This document shows, in pieces, positions 7,814 through 16,106 of a stretch of DNA of 28,585 nucleotides. Both the position numbers and the translations under genes were made by a program. Numbering within the stretch: the stretch's first letter is position 1; each line of letters starts with the position of its first letter. The stretch comes from Bordetella parapertussis (GTDB taxonomy: Bacteria; Pseudomonadota; Gammaproteobacteria; Burkholderiales; CAIKXV01), in assembly GCA_945877995.1 (NCBI GenBank), contig CAMDXD010000003.1, positions 1 through 28,585 on the forward strand, written 5' to 3'. Under the pieces are notes generated by a model. That model was not told the origin of the DNA and ran no database searches. It worked only from the letters and a program-made list of their open reading frames with translations.

Positions 7814-8851
7814 ATGGGACTTCCGCTCGACCAGTTGACCGCCCCGGCACTCGCCCCGGCCGCAGGCGCCGCGATACCAGTGCTCGACATCGGGCCCTGG
7901 CTCGCCGGCGACGCAGGCGCTCTCGAGCCACTGGCCGCCGCACTGGGCACGGCCTGCCGTGACATCGGCTTCCATTTCATCGTGAACCATGGCGTGTCCC
8001 GCTCGAAGATCGACCGCCTGTTCGAGGAGAATGCGCGTTTCCACGCCCTCCCCCTGGAGCGCAAGCTCGAGATCAAGGTCGATGCGAACGTCGTCGGCTA
8101 CCTGCCGATGGAATACGGCATCAGTCGCAGCGCCGGCATCACCGGGCTGTCCCGGCCCAACGTGAACGAATCGTTCTTCGTGCGCAATGAGCTGCCACCG
8201 GACGACCCCGACATGCTGGCGGGCAAGCCGTTCCGGGTGCCGAACCGCTGGCCACGCGACCTGCCCGGCTTCCGCGAGGCGGTGCTCGACTACTTCGAGG
8301 CGCTCGAATCCCTCGCGCACCGGCTGCTGCCGGTCTACGCCGCCGCGCTGGACATGCCGCGCGATTTCTTCGCCACGCCATTCGCGCGCGACCGCTCGAC
8401 CCTGCGCCTGGCCCACTATCCGCCGGCACCAGTGAGCGATGACCAGTTCGGTTCGGCACCGCATACCGACGGCGGCTTCATGACGCTGCTCGCGCAGGCC
8501 ACGGTGCCGGGGCTGGAGGTCTACTCGCGCAGCGCCGGATGGATCGAGGCGCCGGTGATCGACGGCGCCTTCCTGGTCAATTCCGGCGACCTGCTGGCCT
8601 GGTGGACCAACGATCGCTTCCTCTCCACCCCGCACCGGGTGATCAACCGCAGCGGCACCGATCGCTACTCGATCCCCTTCTTCTTCAATCCCGACCTGGA
8701 CGCCCGGATCGAATGCGTCCCCAGCTGCGTCGACGCCCGACACCCGGCCCGCTATGCACCGACGACCTATCTCGAGTACTACCAGCGCACAAAGTTCAAG
8801 TATGCGACCGACCCCAAGGCACCGACGACGGCGGCCTCCGATGCGCGCTGA
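7814..8851 (+). CDS. 2-oxoglutarate/Fe(II)-dependent dioxygenase, isopenicillin N synthase-like
   Basis: This 345-residue cytoplasmic protein has the two-domain layout of the isopenicillin N synthase / plant-type 2-oxoglutarate dioxygenase family: an N-terminal DIOX_N-like region (IPVLDIGPWL, GFHFIVNHG at 52-60) and a C-terminal jelly-roll. Iron ligands are His217 and Asp219 (PHTDGG) and His274 (STPHRV); Arg284 and Ser286 (RYS) are the expected co-substrate carboxylate contacts. Such enzymes hydroxylate, desaturate or cyclise small molecules; the substrate is not predictable. GAGG lies 6 nt before the ATG. It is the first gene of a two-gene plus-strand unit with a Bug receptor, which may bind its substrate or product. 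Confidence 0.93.
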   Translation: MGLPLDQLTAPALAPAAGAAIPVLDIGPWLAGDAGALEPLAAALGTACRDIGFHFIVNHGVSRSKIDRLFEENARFHALPLERKLEIKVDANVVGYLPMEYGISRSAGITGLSRPNVNESFFVRNELPPDDPDMLAGKPFRVPNRWPRDLPGFREAVLDYFEALESLAHRLLPVYAAALDMPRDFFATPFARDRSTLRLAHYPPAPVSDDQFGSAPHTDGGFMTLLAQATVPGLEVYSRSAGWIEAPVIDGAFLVNSGDLLAWWTNDRFLSTPHRVINRSGTDRYSIPFFFNPDLDARIECVPSCVDARHPARYAPTTYLEYYQRTKFKYATDPKAPTTAASDAR

Positions 8852-8858
8852 CCGGGCC

Positions 8859-9851
8859 ATGACAGAGGGTACGCACGCCCGCCCGACCGCCGCGCTGCTG
8901 CTGCTCGCGCTGGCTGCCGGCACGCTGGCACCGGCGCTCGCGACTGCCCAGGCCTGGCCCGCGAAGCCGGTCCGGATGGTGGTGCCCTTCCCACCGGCCG
9001 GGGGCACCGACGTGATCGCACGGGTGATCGGCCCGCGGCTGGGCGAGGCGCTCGGCCAGCAGGTGCTGATCGACAACCGGGCGGGAGCCAACGGCAACGT
9101 CGGCACCGAACTCGTCGCCCGCGCCGCGCCAGACGGGTACACCGTGCTGCTCAACGGCGGCGGCACGCTTGCCGTCAACCCGAGCCTGTACAGCAGGCTG
9201 CCGTACGATTCGGTGCGCGACTTCGCGCCGGTGAGCATGGTCGCCCTGCAGCCGTCGGTACTGGTGGTACACCCGTCGGTACCGGCGCGTTCGGTATCGG
9301 AACTGATCGCACTCGCGCGCAGCCGACCGGGCCAGCTGAACTATGCATCGTCGGGCAGCGGCAGCCTCGCCCACCTGTGCGCCGAAGTCTTCAAGCGGAT
9401 GGCGAAGATCGACATGCTCCACGTGCCGTACAAGGGAGCGGGCCCGTCGCTCGCCGACCTGCTGGCCGGGCAGGTACACCTGATCTTCGCGAGTTCGCCG
9501 TCGGTGATGCCGCATGTGCGAAACGCACGCCTGCGCGCGCTCGGCGTGACCACCGCGAAGCGCGTGCGCGCCACGCCGGAGGTGCCCACCATCGCCGAGG
9601 CGGGCCTGCCCGGATTCGAGCTCACCGGCTGGTACGGCCTGCTCGCACCGGCAGGCACCCCCTCGCCGGTGGTCAACCGGCTGAACGTCGACCTCGTGAA
9701 GACGCTCAACGTCGCGGACGTCCAGGAGAAACTGGTCGACCAGGGGCTCGAGGTGGCGACATCGACACCGCGCGAATTCGCCGACTTCCTGAAGGCCGAG
9801 ATCGCGAAATATGCACGGGTGGTACGCGACGCCGGGGTGAAGGTGGACTGA
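8859..9851 (+). CDS. Bug/TctC-family receptor downstream of the dioxygenase
   Basis: This 330-residue Bug receptor has a Leu/Ala-rich signal peptide ending ALATAQ before AWPAKP. The binding loops are canonical: PFPPAGGTDVIAR, IDNRAGANGN, APDGYTVLL, YKGAGPSLADLLAGQ and GLPGFELTGWYG. The ATG at 8859 is 7 nt beyond the dioxygenase stop; an in-frame ATG at 8841 would overlap that gene by 11 nt and is an alternative. The tight spacing implies one transcript and a ligand linked to the dioxygenase pathway. No membrane components are adjacent. Confidence 0.93.
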   Translation: MTEGTHARPTAALLLLALAAGTLAPALATAQAWPAKPVRMVVPFPPAGGTDVIARVIGPRLGEALGQQVLIDNRAGANGNVGTELVARAAPDGYTVLLNGGGTLAVNPSLYSRLPYDSVRDFAPVSMVALQPSVLVVHPSVPARSVSELIALARSRPGQLNYASSGSGSLAHLCAEVFKRMAKIDMLHVPYKGAGPSLADLLAGQVHLIFASSPSVMPHVRNARLRALGVTTAKRVRATPEVPTIAEAGLPGFELTGWYGLLAPAGTPSPVVNRLNVDLVKTLNVADVQEKLVDQGLEVATSTPREFADFLKAEIAKYARVVRDAGVKVD

Positions 9852-9866
9852 GCGGCCTGCGCTGGA

Positions 9867-10307
9867 TCAGGACGGTGGCTTCGGGTCTCCGAGCTGCCGC
9901 GTCGGTGGCCCCTTCAGTTCGACCCTGTTGCCTTCCGGGTCGAGCAGGTAGATCGACCAGCCAAAGCCGTCCGCGCCATAGAGTTCGCGCTTCGGTTCGG
10001 GCTGTCCGCCGCACGCGAGGATGTGCGCGGTGATCGCATCGGGGTCGAACGGATCGACCCGCAGGCAGAAATGTTCCATGTTGTCGCCGGCGCCATCGCT
10101 GCCGGCGACCGGCACGCGACCGGGCACGAGGTCGAGCAGCGCCTCGCCGATGCGCAGTTGCACCAGGACGATCGGCTTGTCGATACGGCGCTCGACTGCG
10201 GCGCCCAGAAGGCTGCGGTAGAAGGCCTCTGCGCGCGCGAGGTCCTGCACCTTGAGCACGACATGGTCGAGGCGCAGTATGCGCATCGGGGCCGGGGCGG
10301 TAGTCAT
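9867..10307 (-). CDS. VOC-superfamily metalloprotein (glyoxalase/dioxygenase fold)
   Basis: This 146-residue protein is a single vicinal-oxygen-chelate unit with two beta-alpha-beta-beta-beta modules. Probable metal ligands are His15 (LDHVVLKV), His79 (MEHFCLRV) and Glu130 (DPEGNRVEL). The family includes glyoxalases, ring-cleavage dioxygenases, epimerases and fosfomycin-type resistance enzymes, and the sequence does not single out one. GGGAGGGAACC lies directly before the ATG at 10307. It is convergent with the preceding Bug gene (15 nt between stops) and follows another Bug gene on its own strand by 35 nt. Confidence 0.9.
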   Translation of the reverse strand: MTTAPAPMRILRLDHVVLKVQDLARAEAFYRSLLGAAVERRIDKPIVLVQLRIGEALLDLVPGRVPVAGSDGAGDNMEHFCLRVDPFDPDAITAHILACGGQPEPKRELYGADGFGWSIYLLDPEGNRVELKGPPTRQLGDPKPPS

Positions 10308-10342
10308 GGTTCCCTCCCAGGTTCAGGGCCGCTGAACGGCGG

Positions 10343-11335
10343 TCACATCGGCTTGAAGCCGATCGCTTTCGTGAGCTTCGCGTACTTGTCGAGTTCGCGC
10401 CTGATCAGTGCTGCAAATGCTTCCGGGGGTTCGGCGATGATCTCCAGGCCTGCGCTGGTCATGCGCTCGGCCACGTCCGGCTGCTTCACCGCACGGTTGA
10501 TTTCCTCGTTCAGGCGCAGCACGACGGCACGCGGCGTACCCGATGGCGCGAGGAAACCGAACCAGCCCTGCGACGAATAGCCTGGCACCGCATCGGCGAC
10601 CGTCGGCATGTCCGGCGCCGAGTGCATCCGTACCGGGTTGGTGATGGCCAGCATGCGCAGCTTGCCCGCGCGCGCGAACGGCACCATCGAGGTATAGCTC
10701 GCCATCGCCGCATCGACCTGCCCGCCCAGCAGGTCGTTCACGATCTGGGCTGCGCCCTTGTAGGGCACGTGCAGGTAGGTGAAGCCGGCCTGCACCCGCA
10801 GCAGTTCGAAGGACAGGTGCGGGAAGCCGCCCTCCCCGTTCGAACCGAAGCTCAGCCTGCCCGGGTTGGCCTTCGCCCAGGCGACCATCTCGGACACCGT
10901 GCGGTAGGGCGCCGACGGTTGCACCACCAGTGCGAGGTAATTCATCGCCACCAGCGCCACCGGCGCGAAATCGCGCTGCGGGTCGTAGCCCAGCTTGAGG
11001 TATGCATGCGGCGCAACCGCGACATTGCCTGCCTGGCCGACGACTACGGTGTAGCCGTCCGGCACCGCCCGGGATGCCAGCTCGAGCCCGAGTTGGCCGC
11101 TGGCACCGGCGCGGTTGTCGACCAGCAGTGGCTGCCCGATGCGCTCGGTGATCTTCTGCGCGATCAAGCGGACGATGGTGTCGGCGGTATCGCCGGGCGG
11201 ATACGGAACGATCACCCGCACCGGCTTGGCCGGCCAGGCCTGCGCCCACGCCGGAAGCGATGCCGCGGCAAGCGCGATGACCGCCGCCGACGTGATGACA
11301 GCTGCCCGCAGCAGCGCTCGAGGTGAATGGACCAA
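10343..11335 (-). CDS. Bug/TctC-family receptor, probable TTG start
   Basis: This Bug receptor is 330 residues long if translation begins at the TTG at 11335, which has a perfect GGAGG five bases upstream. The frame stays open to another TTG at 11401, but that longer start lacks a ribosome site and puts unneeded residues before the signal peptide. The signal ends SLPAWAQ before AWPAKP. Loop 1 reads PYPPGDTADTIV, so the usual second Gly of the GG pair is Asp; other marks are VDNRAGASGQ, VPDGYTVVV, YKGAAQIVNDLLGGQ and GYSSQGWFGF. It lies between a VOC gene and another Bug gene, all on the minus strand. Confidence 0.9.
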   Translation of the reverse strand: MVHSPRALLRAAVITSAAVIALAAASLPAWAQAWPAKPVRVIVPYPPGDTADTIVRLIAQKITERIGQPLLVDNRAGASGQLGLELASRAVPDGYTVVVGQAGNVAVAPHAYLKLGYDPQRDFAPVALVAMNYLALVVQPSAPYRTVSEMVAWAKANPGRLSFGSNGEGGFPHLSFELLRVQAGFTYLHVPYKGAAQIVNDLLGGQVDAAMASYTSMVPFARAGKLRMLAITNPVRMHSAPDMPTVADAVPGYSSQGWFGFLAPSGTPRAVVLRLNEEINRAVKQPDVAERMTSAGLEIIAEPPEAFAALIRRELDKYAKLTKAIGFKPM

Positions 11336-11432
11336 TACCGCCTCCAGATGCGCAGCGGCCGCCGTTTGGCGACCGTCCCGCGCCAGAATACAAGCATTCA
11401 ACCCGTACGGCGTCGGCCGCGCGCCGGCACGG

Positions 11433-12422
11433 CTACTCCGGCACGGCTCCGATCCGGCTCGCGAGCTTCTTCATCGCCGCGAGGTCAGCCTGTACGAAAC
11501 GCGCGAACTCGGAGGGCCGCTCCGACGCGAACGGCTCGAACCCGAGGTCGTCGAAACGCTTGCGCACGTCGGCCGATGCAACCGTGCGCCCGATCTCGGC
11601 GTGCACGCGATCGATGAGTTCCGGGGCCACGCCGGCCGGGTACCAGAACCCGTACCAGGTGAAGTACTCGAACGCAGGCACGCTGGCCTCGTCGATCGTC
11701 GGGACATCGGGCAGGCGTGCCCAGCGTTTTCCGCCGCTGAAGCCGATCGCCCGCATGCGTCCGGTACGAACGAACTCCAGCGCGCCGGCAGGTACCACGA
11801 ACGCGGTCTCTATCTGCCCACTCATCAGGTCGATCGACAGCGGCGGCGCCCCCTTGTACAGCACATGGGTCATCCGCGTTCCGGTCGCAAGGTTGAACAG
11901 CGCCATCGCCAGATGCTGCACACCACCGGTTCCGGAGGATCCGTAATTGAGTTTCTGGGGATAGGCCCTGGCAAGCGCGACAAGTTCCTTTACCGAACGC
12001 ACCGGCAGCGAGGGATGCACCGCCAGCAGAAAGCCCGGGATGCGCGCGATGCTGCCGATCGGGGCAAAGTCACGCAGCGGATCATAGGGCAGCGTCCGGG
12101 TGAACGCAGGCAGGGCCGTGAAGTTGCCCGAGGTCAGAAGCATCGTGTAACCATCCGCTGGCGCCTTGGCGACCAGTTCCATGCCGACGATGCCGCTGGC
12201 CCCGGGCCGGTTGTCGAGCAGCACGTTCTGGCCGAACGAGGCCGACATCTGCGCGGCGGCGGCACGGCCGAGGACATCGACCGGTCCGCCCGCGGCGAAC
12301 GGCACGATGATCCGGATCGGTTTCAGCGGAAACTCGGCCGCCCGGGCGGCTCCCGCCGCGAACGATCCGGCGACCATGAACAGCGACTGTGCAGCGAGGG
12401 CTGCCCGCAGGATGAACCGCAT
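11433..12422 (-). CDS. Bug/TctC-family receptor
   Basis: This 329-residue Bug protein has a signal peptide ending GAARA before AEFPLKP, loop 1 PFAAGGPVDVLGR, LDNRPGASGI, PADGYTMLL, the YKGAPPLSIDLMSGQ loop and the FEYFTWYGFWYPAGV segment. The ATG at 12422 is preferred because AAGGAG sits six bases upstream; a closer ATG at 12428 abuts that ribosome site. A strong hairpin separates it from the oxocamphor-hydrolase-like gene upstream on the same strand. The next Bug gene starts about 100 nt downstream, so receptors with different binding loops sit side by side. Confidence 0.92.
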   Translation of the reverse strand: MRFILRAALAAQSLFMVAGSFAAGAARAAEFPLKPIRIIVPFAAGGPVDVLGRAAAAQMSASFGQNVLLDNRPGASGIVGMELVAKAPADGYTMLLTSGNFTALPAFTRTLPYDPLRDFAPIGSIARIPGFLLAVHPSLPVRSVKELVALARAYPQKLNYGSSGTGGVQHLAMALFNLATGTRMTHVLYKGAPPLSIDLMSGQIETAFVVPAGALEFVRTGRMRAIGFSGGKRWARLPDVPTIDEASVPAFEYFTWYGFWYPAGVAPELIDRVHAEIGRTVASADVRKRFDDLGFEPFASERPSEFARFVQADLAAMKKLASRIGAVPE

Positions 12423-12448
12423 TGCCATCTCCTTCTGAAGACATCCAG

Positions 12449-12479
12449 CCACAGGCCCGGCTGCCGCCCGGGCCTGTGG
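12449..12479. other. Perfect 11-bp intercistronic hairpin
   Basis: CCACAGGCCCG (12449-12459) pairs perfectly with CGGGCCTGTGG (12469-12479) around a 9-nt loop. It lies between the crotonase-family stop and the Bug start, both on the minus strand. No T-run follows on either strand, so it is not a clear intrinsic terminator; it may be an mRNA-stability or partial attenuation structure that sets the ratio of the two products. Confidence 0.6.
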
Positions 12480-12505
12480 TCGGCCCGTGCCCGCCGGTCG
12501 AGCTG

Positions 12506-13285
12506 TCAGAACCGGGGTTCGTCCCGGTTGTTCCAGCCCTCGACCACTGCCATGCCTTCGATCGCCAGCCCGTAGCCCAGCGTTTCGTGGAACGACCGCT
12601 TCAACTGCTGCACGAGCAGGGCCTTGGTGAATCGGCGCACCAGCGGCGGCTGCCGGAGGAGGATTTCCGCCAGCTCATGCGCACGCGGCAGGAGCCTGTC
12701 CTGCGGCAGCTTCTCGCAGATCAGACCGAGCTCGAGCGCCTCCTTCGCCTCGATCAGCTGGCCTGTCATCAGGAAATAGCGCCCACGGTTGAGACCGAGC
12801 AGCATCGGGTAGATCACATGCACGCCATCGCCGGGCACCAGACCGGTCATGAAGTGCCCGGTATCCTGGAATGCACAGGTGTCGGAACCGATCACCAGGT
12901 CGCACAGCAGAGGCAGCTCGCTGTGCCGCAGGGCCGGGCCGTTGATCGCGGCGATCGTCGGCACCTCGATGTCCAGCAGGTTCTGCACCAGCCGCTTGCC
13001 GCCCCAGTACTCGTTGTACCAGCCTGCCGGTGTCTTCTGCGGCCGGTGATTCGACGGGTTGCCGGGCGGCCCGGAAAAGGCATCGCCTGCGCCGGTGAAG
13101 ATCACCACCTTGTTTCCCGGATCGTTGCCGATATCCGCGAAGACCTGCGGGAACTCGAGGTAGGGAGCCTGTCCCCACTGCAGCGGCCCGCCGTCGGTGT
13201 GGAACGTCGCGAGCAGTACGCCCTCGGCGCTGCGCTCGAGCCGGATATGCCGGTACTTGCCCGAGTACTCTTCGAATGTCGACAT
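12506..13285 (-). CDS. Crotonase-fold beta-diketone hydrolase, 6-oxocamphor hydrolase-like
   Basis: This 259-residue protein belongs to the enoyl-CoA hydratase/isomerase superfamily but resembles 6-oxocamphor hydrolase, which cleaves a C-C bond of a cyclic beta-diketone without coenzyme A. The residues known to matter there have counterparts here: Trp37, His121 (RHSEL), His144 and Asp153 (in HFMTGLVPGDGVHV), and Glu243. The LGLNRGRYFLMTGQ stretch also fits that enzyme. The substrate is probably a cyclic or activated diketone from ring degradation; camphor itself is only one option. The ATG at 13285 overlaps an out-of-frame ATG at 13289. A Bug gene follows after a hairpin. Confidence 0.8.
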   Translation of the reverse strand: MSTFEEYSGKYRHIRLERSAEGVLLATFHTDGGPLQWGQAPYLEFPQVFADIGNDPGNKVVIFTGAGDAFSGPPGNPSNHRPQKTPAGWYNEYWGGKRLVQNLLDIEVPTIAAINGPALRHSELPLLCDLVIGSDTCAFQDTGHFMTGLVPGDGVHVIYPMLLGLNRGRYFLMTGQLIEAKEALELGLICEKLPQDRLLPRAHELAEILLRQPPLVRRFTKALLVQQLKRSFHETLGYGLAIEGMAVVEGWNNRDEPRF

Positions 13286-13377
13286 TCATCCCCCTTGCCG
13301 TGCTGTCCGGCAGCTGTCTGTTTGCATCGCATGCTAACCACGGGTGCGGTGCAGCAGCAAGCCGGACATCGCACGCC

Positions 13378-13410
13378 CCGGCGCGCCGGTTGCCGGGCGG
13401 GGGCGCCCGG
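13378..13410. promoter_or_regulatory. Palindromes in a divergent promoter region
   Basis: Between two divergent genes lies a perfect 12-bp palindrome CCGGCGCGCCGG (13378-13389) followed by a 7-bp inverted repeat with a 4-nt loop (CCGGGCG at 13393-13399, CGCCCGG at 13404-13410). This may be an operator or mRNA leader hairpin, but GC-rich palindromes arise often by chance in such DNA. Confidence 0.35.
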
Positions 13411-13458
13411 TAGCATCATCGCGCCTCGCATAAATCACGTACGGCACCCGGAGGCAGG

Positions 13459-14355
13459 ATGAACGATCGGAAGGTGGGCGTAGTCGGTCTGGGCAACATG
13501 GGCGGTGGCATCGCACGCAACTTCCAGCGCGCCGGCCTGCCACTGGCGGTCTGGGACCTCGCACCGGCGGCCCGCGACGCGCTCGCCGCGTTGCCGGGCG
13601 TCGAGGTGGCCACACCGGGAGAGATGGCTGCCTCCTGCAGCACGATCTTCTTCATCGTGCCGGCCACGCCCGAGATCGCTGCCTGCTTCGACGGCCCCGA
13701 CGGCGTGCTCGCGCACGCGGCGCCGGGCCTCGTGGTGTACGACTTCACCACGTCCGATCCGGTCCAGACGCGGGCGATCGCGGCGCGCGCGGCCGAGCGC
13801 GGCATCGCCTATCTCGACGCAGGCATGAGCGGTGGTGCGGCGGGGGCGGACGCCGGCACGTTGACCCTGATGGTCGGCGGCGACACGGATGCATTCGAGC
13901 GCACCCGCGGATTGCTGGAGCGGATCTCCAAGCGGCTGTTCCACCTCGGCGCCAGCGGCACCGGCCACACGATGAAGCTGATCCACAACATGGTCTGCCA
14001 CACGATCTTCCTGGCGACCTGCGAAGGCGGGCGGATGGCCGAGGCGGCAGGCATCAGCGTCGCCGACATGATCGGCGTGTTCAACGTATCCAATGCGCGC
14101 AGCTATGCGAGCGAGGTCCGCTTCCCGGCCCACATCCTGTCGGGCAAGTGGGACGCCCGCTCGCGCGTGTACAACCTGCGCAAGGACGTGTCGATGGCGG
14201 TGTCGCTCGCCGGGTCGCTCGGCGCGCAGGTGCCGCTGGGCACGCTCACCAGCGAGTTCCTGGCCTCGGCCATCGAACAGGGCATGACCGACACCGATTT
14301 CGCCCACCTGTATCCGCGCTTCGACGAGATCGTCAGCGGCACGCGCAAGCGCTGA
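13459..14355 (+). CDS. NAD(P)-dependent beta-hydroxyacid dehydrogenase (3-hydroxyisobutyrate dehydrogenase family)
   Basis: This 298-residue enzyme has the N-terminal Rossmann motif GLGNMG (residues 10-15), the DAGMSGGAAGADAGTL substrate loop at 120-135 (Gly replaces the Pro or Val often found there), and the catalytic Lys173 with Asn177 in GHTMKLIHN. The helical C-terminal domain ends near the usual position for the family. Such enzymes oxidise 3-hydroxyisobutyrate, tartronate semialdehyde or related beta-hydroxyacids; the precise substrate is open. A GGAGG-type site (GGAGGCAGG) directly precedes the ATG. The alpha/beta hydrolase follows after 85 nt on the same strand. Confidence 0.92.
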   Translation: MNDRKVGVVGLGNMGGGIARNFQRAGLPLAVWDLAPAARDALAALPGVEVATPGEMAASCSTIFFIVPATPEIAACFDGPDGVLAHAAPGLVVYDFTTSDPVQTRAIAARAAERGIAYLDAGMSGGAAGADAGTLTLMVGGDTDAFERTRGLLERISKRLFHLGASGTGHTMKLIHNMVCHTIFLATCEGGRMAEAAGISVADMIGVFNVSNARSYASEVRFPAHILSGKWDARSRVYNLRKDVSMAVSLAGSLGAQVPLGTLTSEFLASAIEQGMTDTDFAHLYPRFDEIVSGTRKR

Positions 14356-14440
14356 TCGGCGGACCATCCCGCGGCCGTCCACTGTGTATGCTTGCGGATG
14401 GACGGCATCATGACCCCCATGAAAATGTAGAGGAGACACC

Positions 14441-15235
14441 ATGCCCAGGCTGGCAATCGGCGACGGCGAGATCGCCTACGAAGAAAGCGGCAGCGGCCAT
14501 CCGCTGCTGTTCGTCAGCGGCCTCAACGGCACCGGCCGTTCATGGGCGCCGCAGGTGCCCTTCTTCAGCCGGCACTATCGGGTGATCACCTACGATCAGC
14601 GCGGCACCGGCGCCAGCGACCGTTTGCAGCGTTCGTTCTCGGTCGACGGGATGGCCGCCGATGTCATCTCGCTGCTTGACGCACTCGGGCTAGAGCGCGT
14701 CCACCTGGTCGGGCAGTCCACGGGCGGCGCGATCGGCCAGACACTCGCGGTACTGCATCCCGAGCGGCTGTCGCGGATGACGATCTATGCGACCTGGACC
14801 TGGTGCGATCCCTGGTTCCGGCGATTGTTCGAGGCGCGGCGGCAGATGTATCAACAGGCGGGGCCGGAACTGCACGGCCGCTTCCATCCGCTGTGGCTGT
14901 ACCCGCCCGATTACGTGAATGCGCACGATGCCGAGATCGAAGAGGAACTGCGCCGCGCGGCCGTCAATCCGCCGTCGGCCGACATCTCGGTCGGCCGCAT
15001 CGACGCGATCATGGCCTTCGACCGCCGCGCAGATCTCGCACGCATCACCACGCCCACGCTGGTGATGGCTGCGCGCGACGACTACATCACCCCCGCCTAC
15101 CACGCCGAAGCCCTGGCGCGTGCGATCCCGGGTGCACAGCTCGAGCTCATGGACAGCGGCGGGCATTCGCTGTCGAAGACCCGCCCGGACGCGTTCAACG
15201 CGCGCGTACTGCGGTTCCTGCAGGAGGGCGGCTGA
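14441..15235 (+). CDS. Alpha/beta-hydrolase, enol-lactonase/RutD-like
   Basis: This 264-residue cytoplasmic alpha/beta hydrolase has the nucleophile elbow GQSTGG with Ser93, an acidic residue at Asp213 or Asp214 (ARDDYITP) and His242 (GGHSLSKT), the expected triad. The N-terminal SGLNGTG forms the oxyanion-hole region and YDQRGTGAS the conserved loop. The cap domain is short and rich in Trp and Tyr (residues 117-145), as in 3-oxoadipate enol-lactonase and RutD-like enzymes. GAGGAG lies 5 nt ahead of the ATG. Its place after a hydroxyacid dehydrogenase fits a catabolic side branch; ester, lactone or carbamate substrates are all possible. Confidence 0.92.
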   Translation: MPRLAIGDGEIAYEESGSGHPLLFVSGLNGTGRSWAPQVPFFSRHYRVITYDQRGTGASDRLQRSFSVDGMAADVISLLDALGLERVHLVGQSTGGAIGQTLAVLHPERLSRMTIYATWTWCDPWFRRLFEARRQMYQQAGPELHGRFHPLWLYPPDYVNAHDAEIEEELRRAAVNPPSADISVGRIDAIMAFDRRADLARITTPTLVMAARDDYITPAYHAEALARAIPGAQLELMDSGGHSLSKTRPDAFNARVLRFLQEGG

Positions 15236-15317
15236 GTCGGTGCACGCAGTCGGTGCGCGGGGGGCTGCGCCCGGCTCACGGACCGGCACAGCCACTCGCG
15301 CTTTGCGCGCTGCGCCG

Positions 15318-15758
15318 TTACTTGTCGGAGAAGAAGCGCACGCCGTAGTTGCAGGGGTTGACCTTGCAGTCTTCCATGATCACGCGCAGCGTGAAGCGGC
15401 CGGTCCACTTCGGGCGTGCGTTGACGATCGGGATGTCGTCGGTGGAAGTGTCCTGGGAGATCTCGTTGCCGCGCTCGTCGAGCAGGATCAGATCGAGGTC
15501 GCGGCAGTCGTTGTCGCAGACACCATGGATGCGATAGTCGACTCCCTTCACCAGGAAGATCGACCAGTCGGTGCGCTGGCCACTGCGCAGCGAACCGGTG
15601 AGGTCACGCGCGGCCTGGGCCATGTTGCGCCCCTCCATGCGCCCACTCAGGCGTGACAACTGGGAGTCGATCGCGCTCTGCTGGGCGTTGGCGGGAGTCA
15701 TACTGGCGGCGACGAAACCGGTGACGGCGAGAAAACGGAACAGTCTTTTGATATGCAT
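15318..15758 (-). CDS. Secreted four-cysteine protein with PPC-like beta domain
   Basis: This 146-residue protein starts with a typical signal peptide ending TPANA before QQSAI. The mature part has a short helical segment and then a beta domain of the kind seen in pre-peptidase C-terminal-like repeats: DLDLILLDERGNEISQD, IPIVNARPKWTGRFTLRV, then NYGVRFFSDK. Four cysteines (81, 85, 131, 136) form two closely spaced pairs and could make two disulfides in the periplasm. No enzyme motif is visible, so a binding or surface role is a guess. GAGG six bases before the ATG supports the start; open frame further upstream has no coding character. Confidence 0.8.
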   Translation of the reverse strand: MHIKRLFRFLAVTGFVAASMTPANAQQSAIDSQLSRLSGRMEGRNMAQAARDLTGSLRSGQRTDWSIFLVKGVDYRIHGVCDNDCRDLDLILLDERGNEISQDTSTDDIPIVNARPKWTGRFTLRVIMEDCKVNPCNYGVRFFSDK

Positions 15759-16106
15759 GAGGGGCCTCTGGTTTCCCATTGAACAAGTACCCTCGGCATA
15801 ACGGCTTGCGATGCCATTTCTTGAGTGCCGGGCGCCAACCTGGCAGGATCCGGCGCTCGAGACAAGCGGGCTTTCGGCAGCACGCGAATCGATTCCCGGC
15901 CACTTCTCCCCTTCCCGGGAGTGCGGAGGTCGCGTCTGGCGACGGCAGGTACAGAGGCGAGAGGACTTTCGTCGCCGGCTGCCGCGTCTGTAGTGGGATA
16001 CAGGGACCGCATTCATCGCTGCATCCTTCATGAATGCTAGCTTTTGGCTTTCAGAAAAGTCCGGATACCCCCAAAAGCACCCCCAGACACCACGCGCGTG
16101 CCGATC
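15759..16106. other. Gene-free stretch
   Basis: About 350 bp between the secreted-protein start and the cupin start hold no convincing gene, RNA or strong promoter. The open frames here encode Arg/Ser/Pro-rich shadows. Confidence 0.6.
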
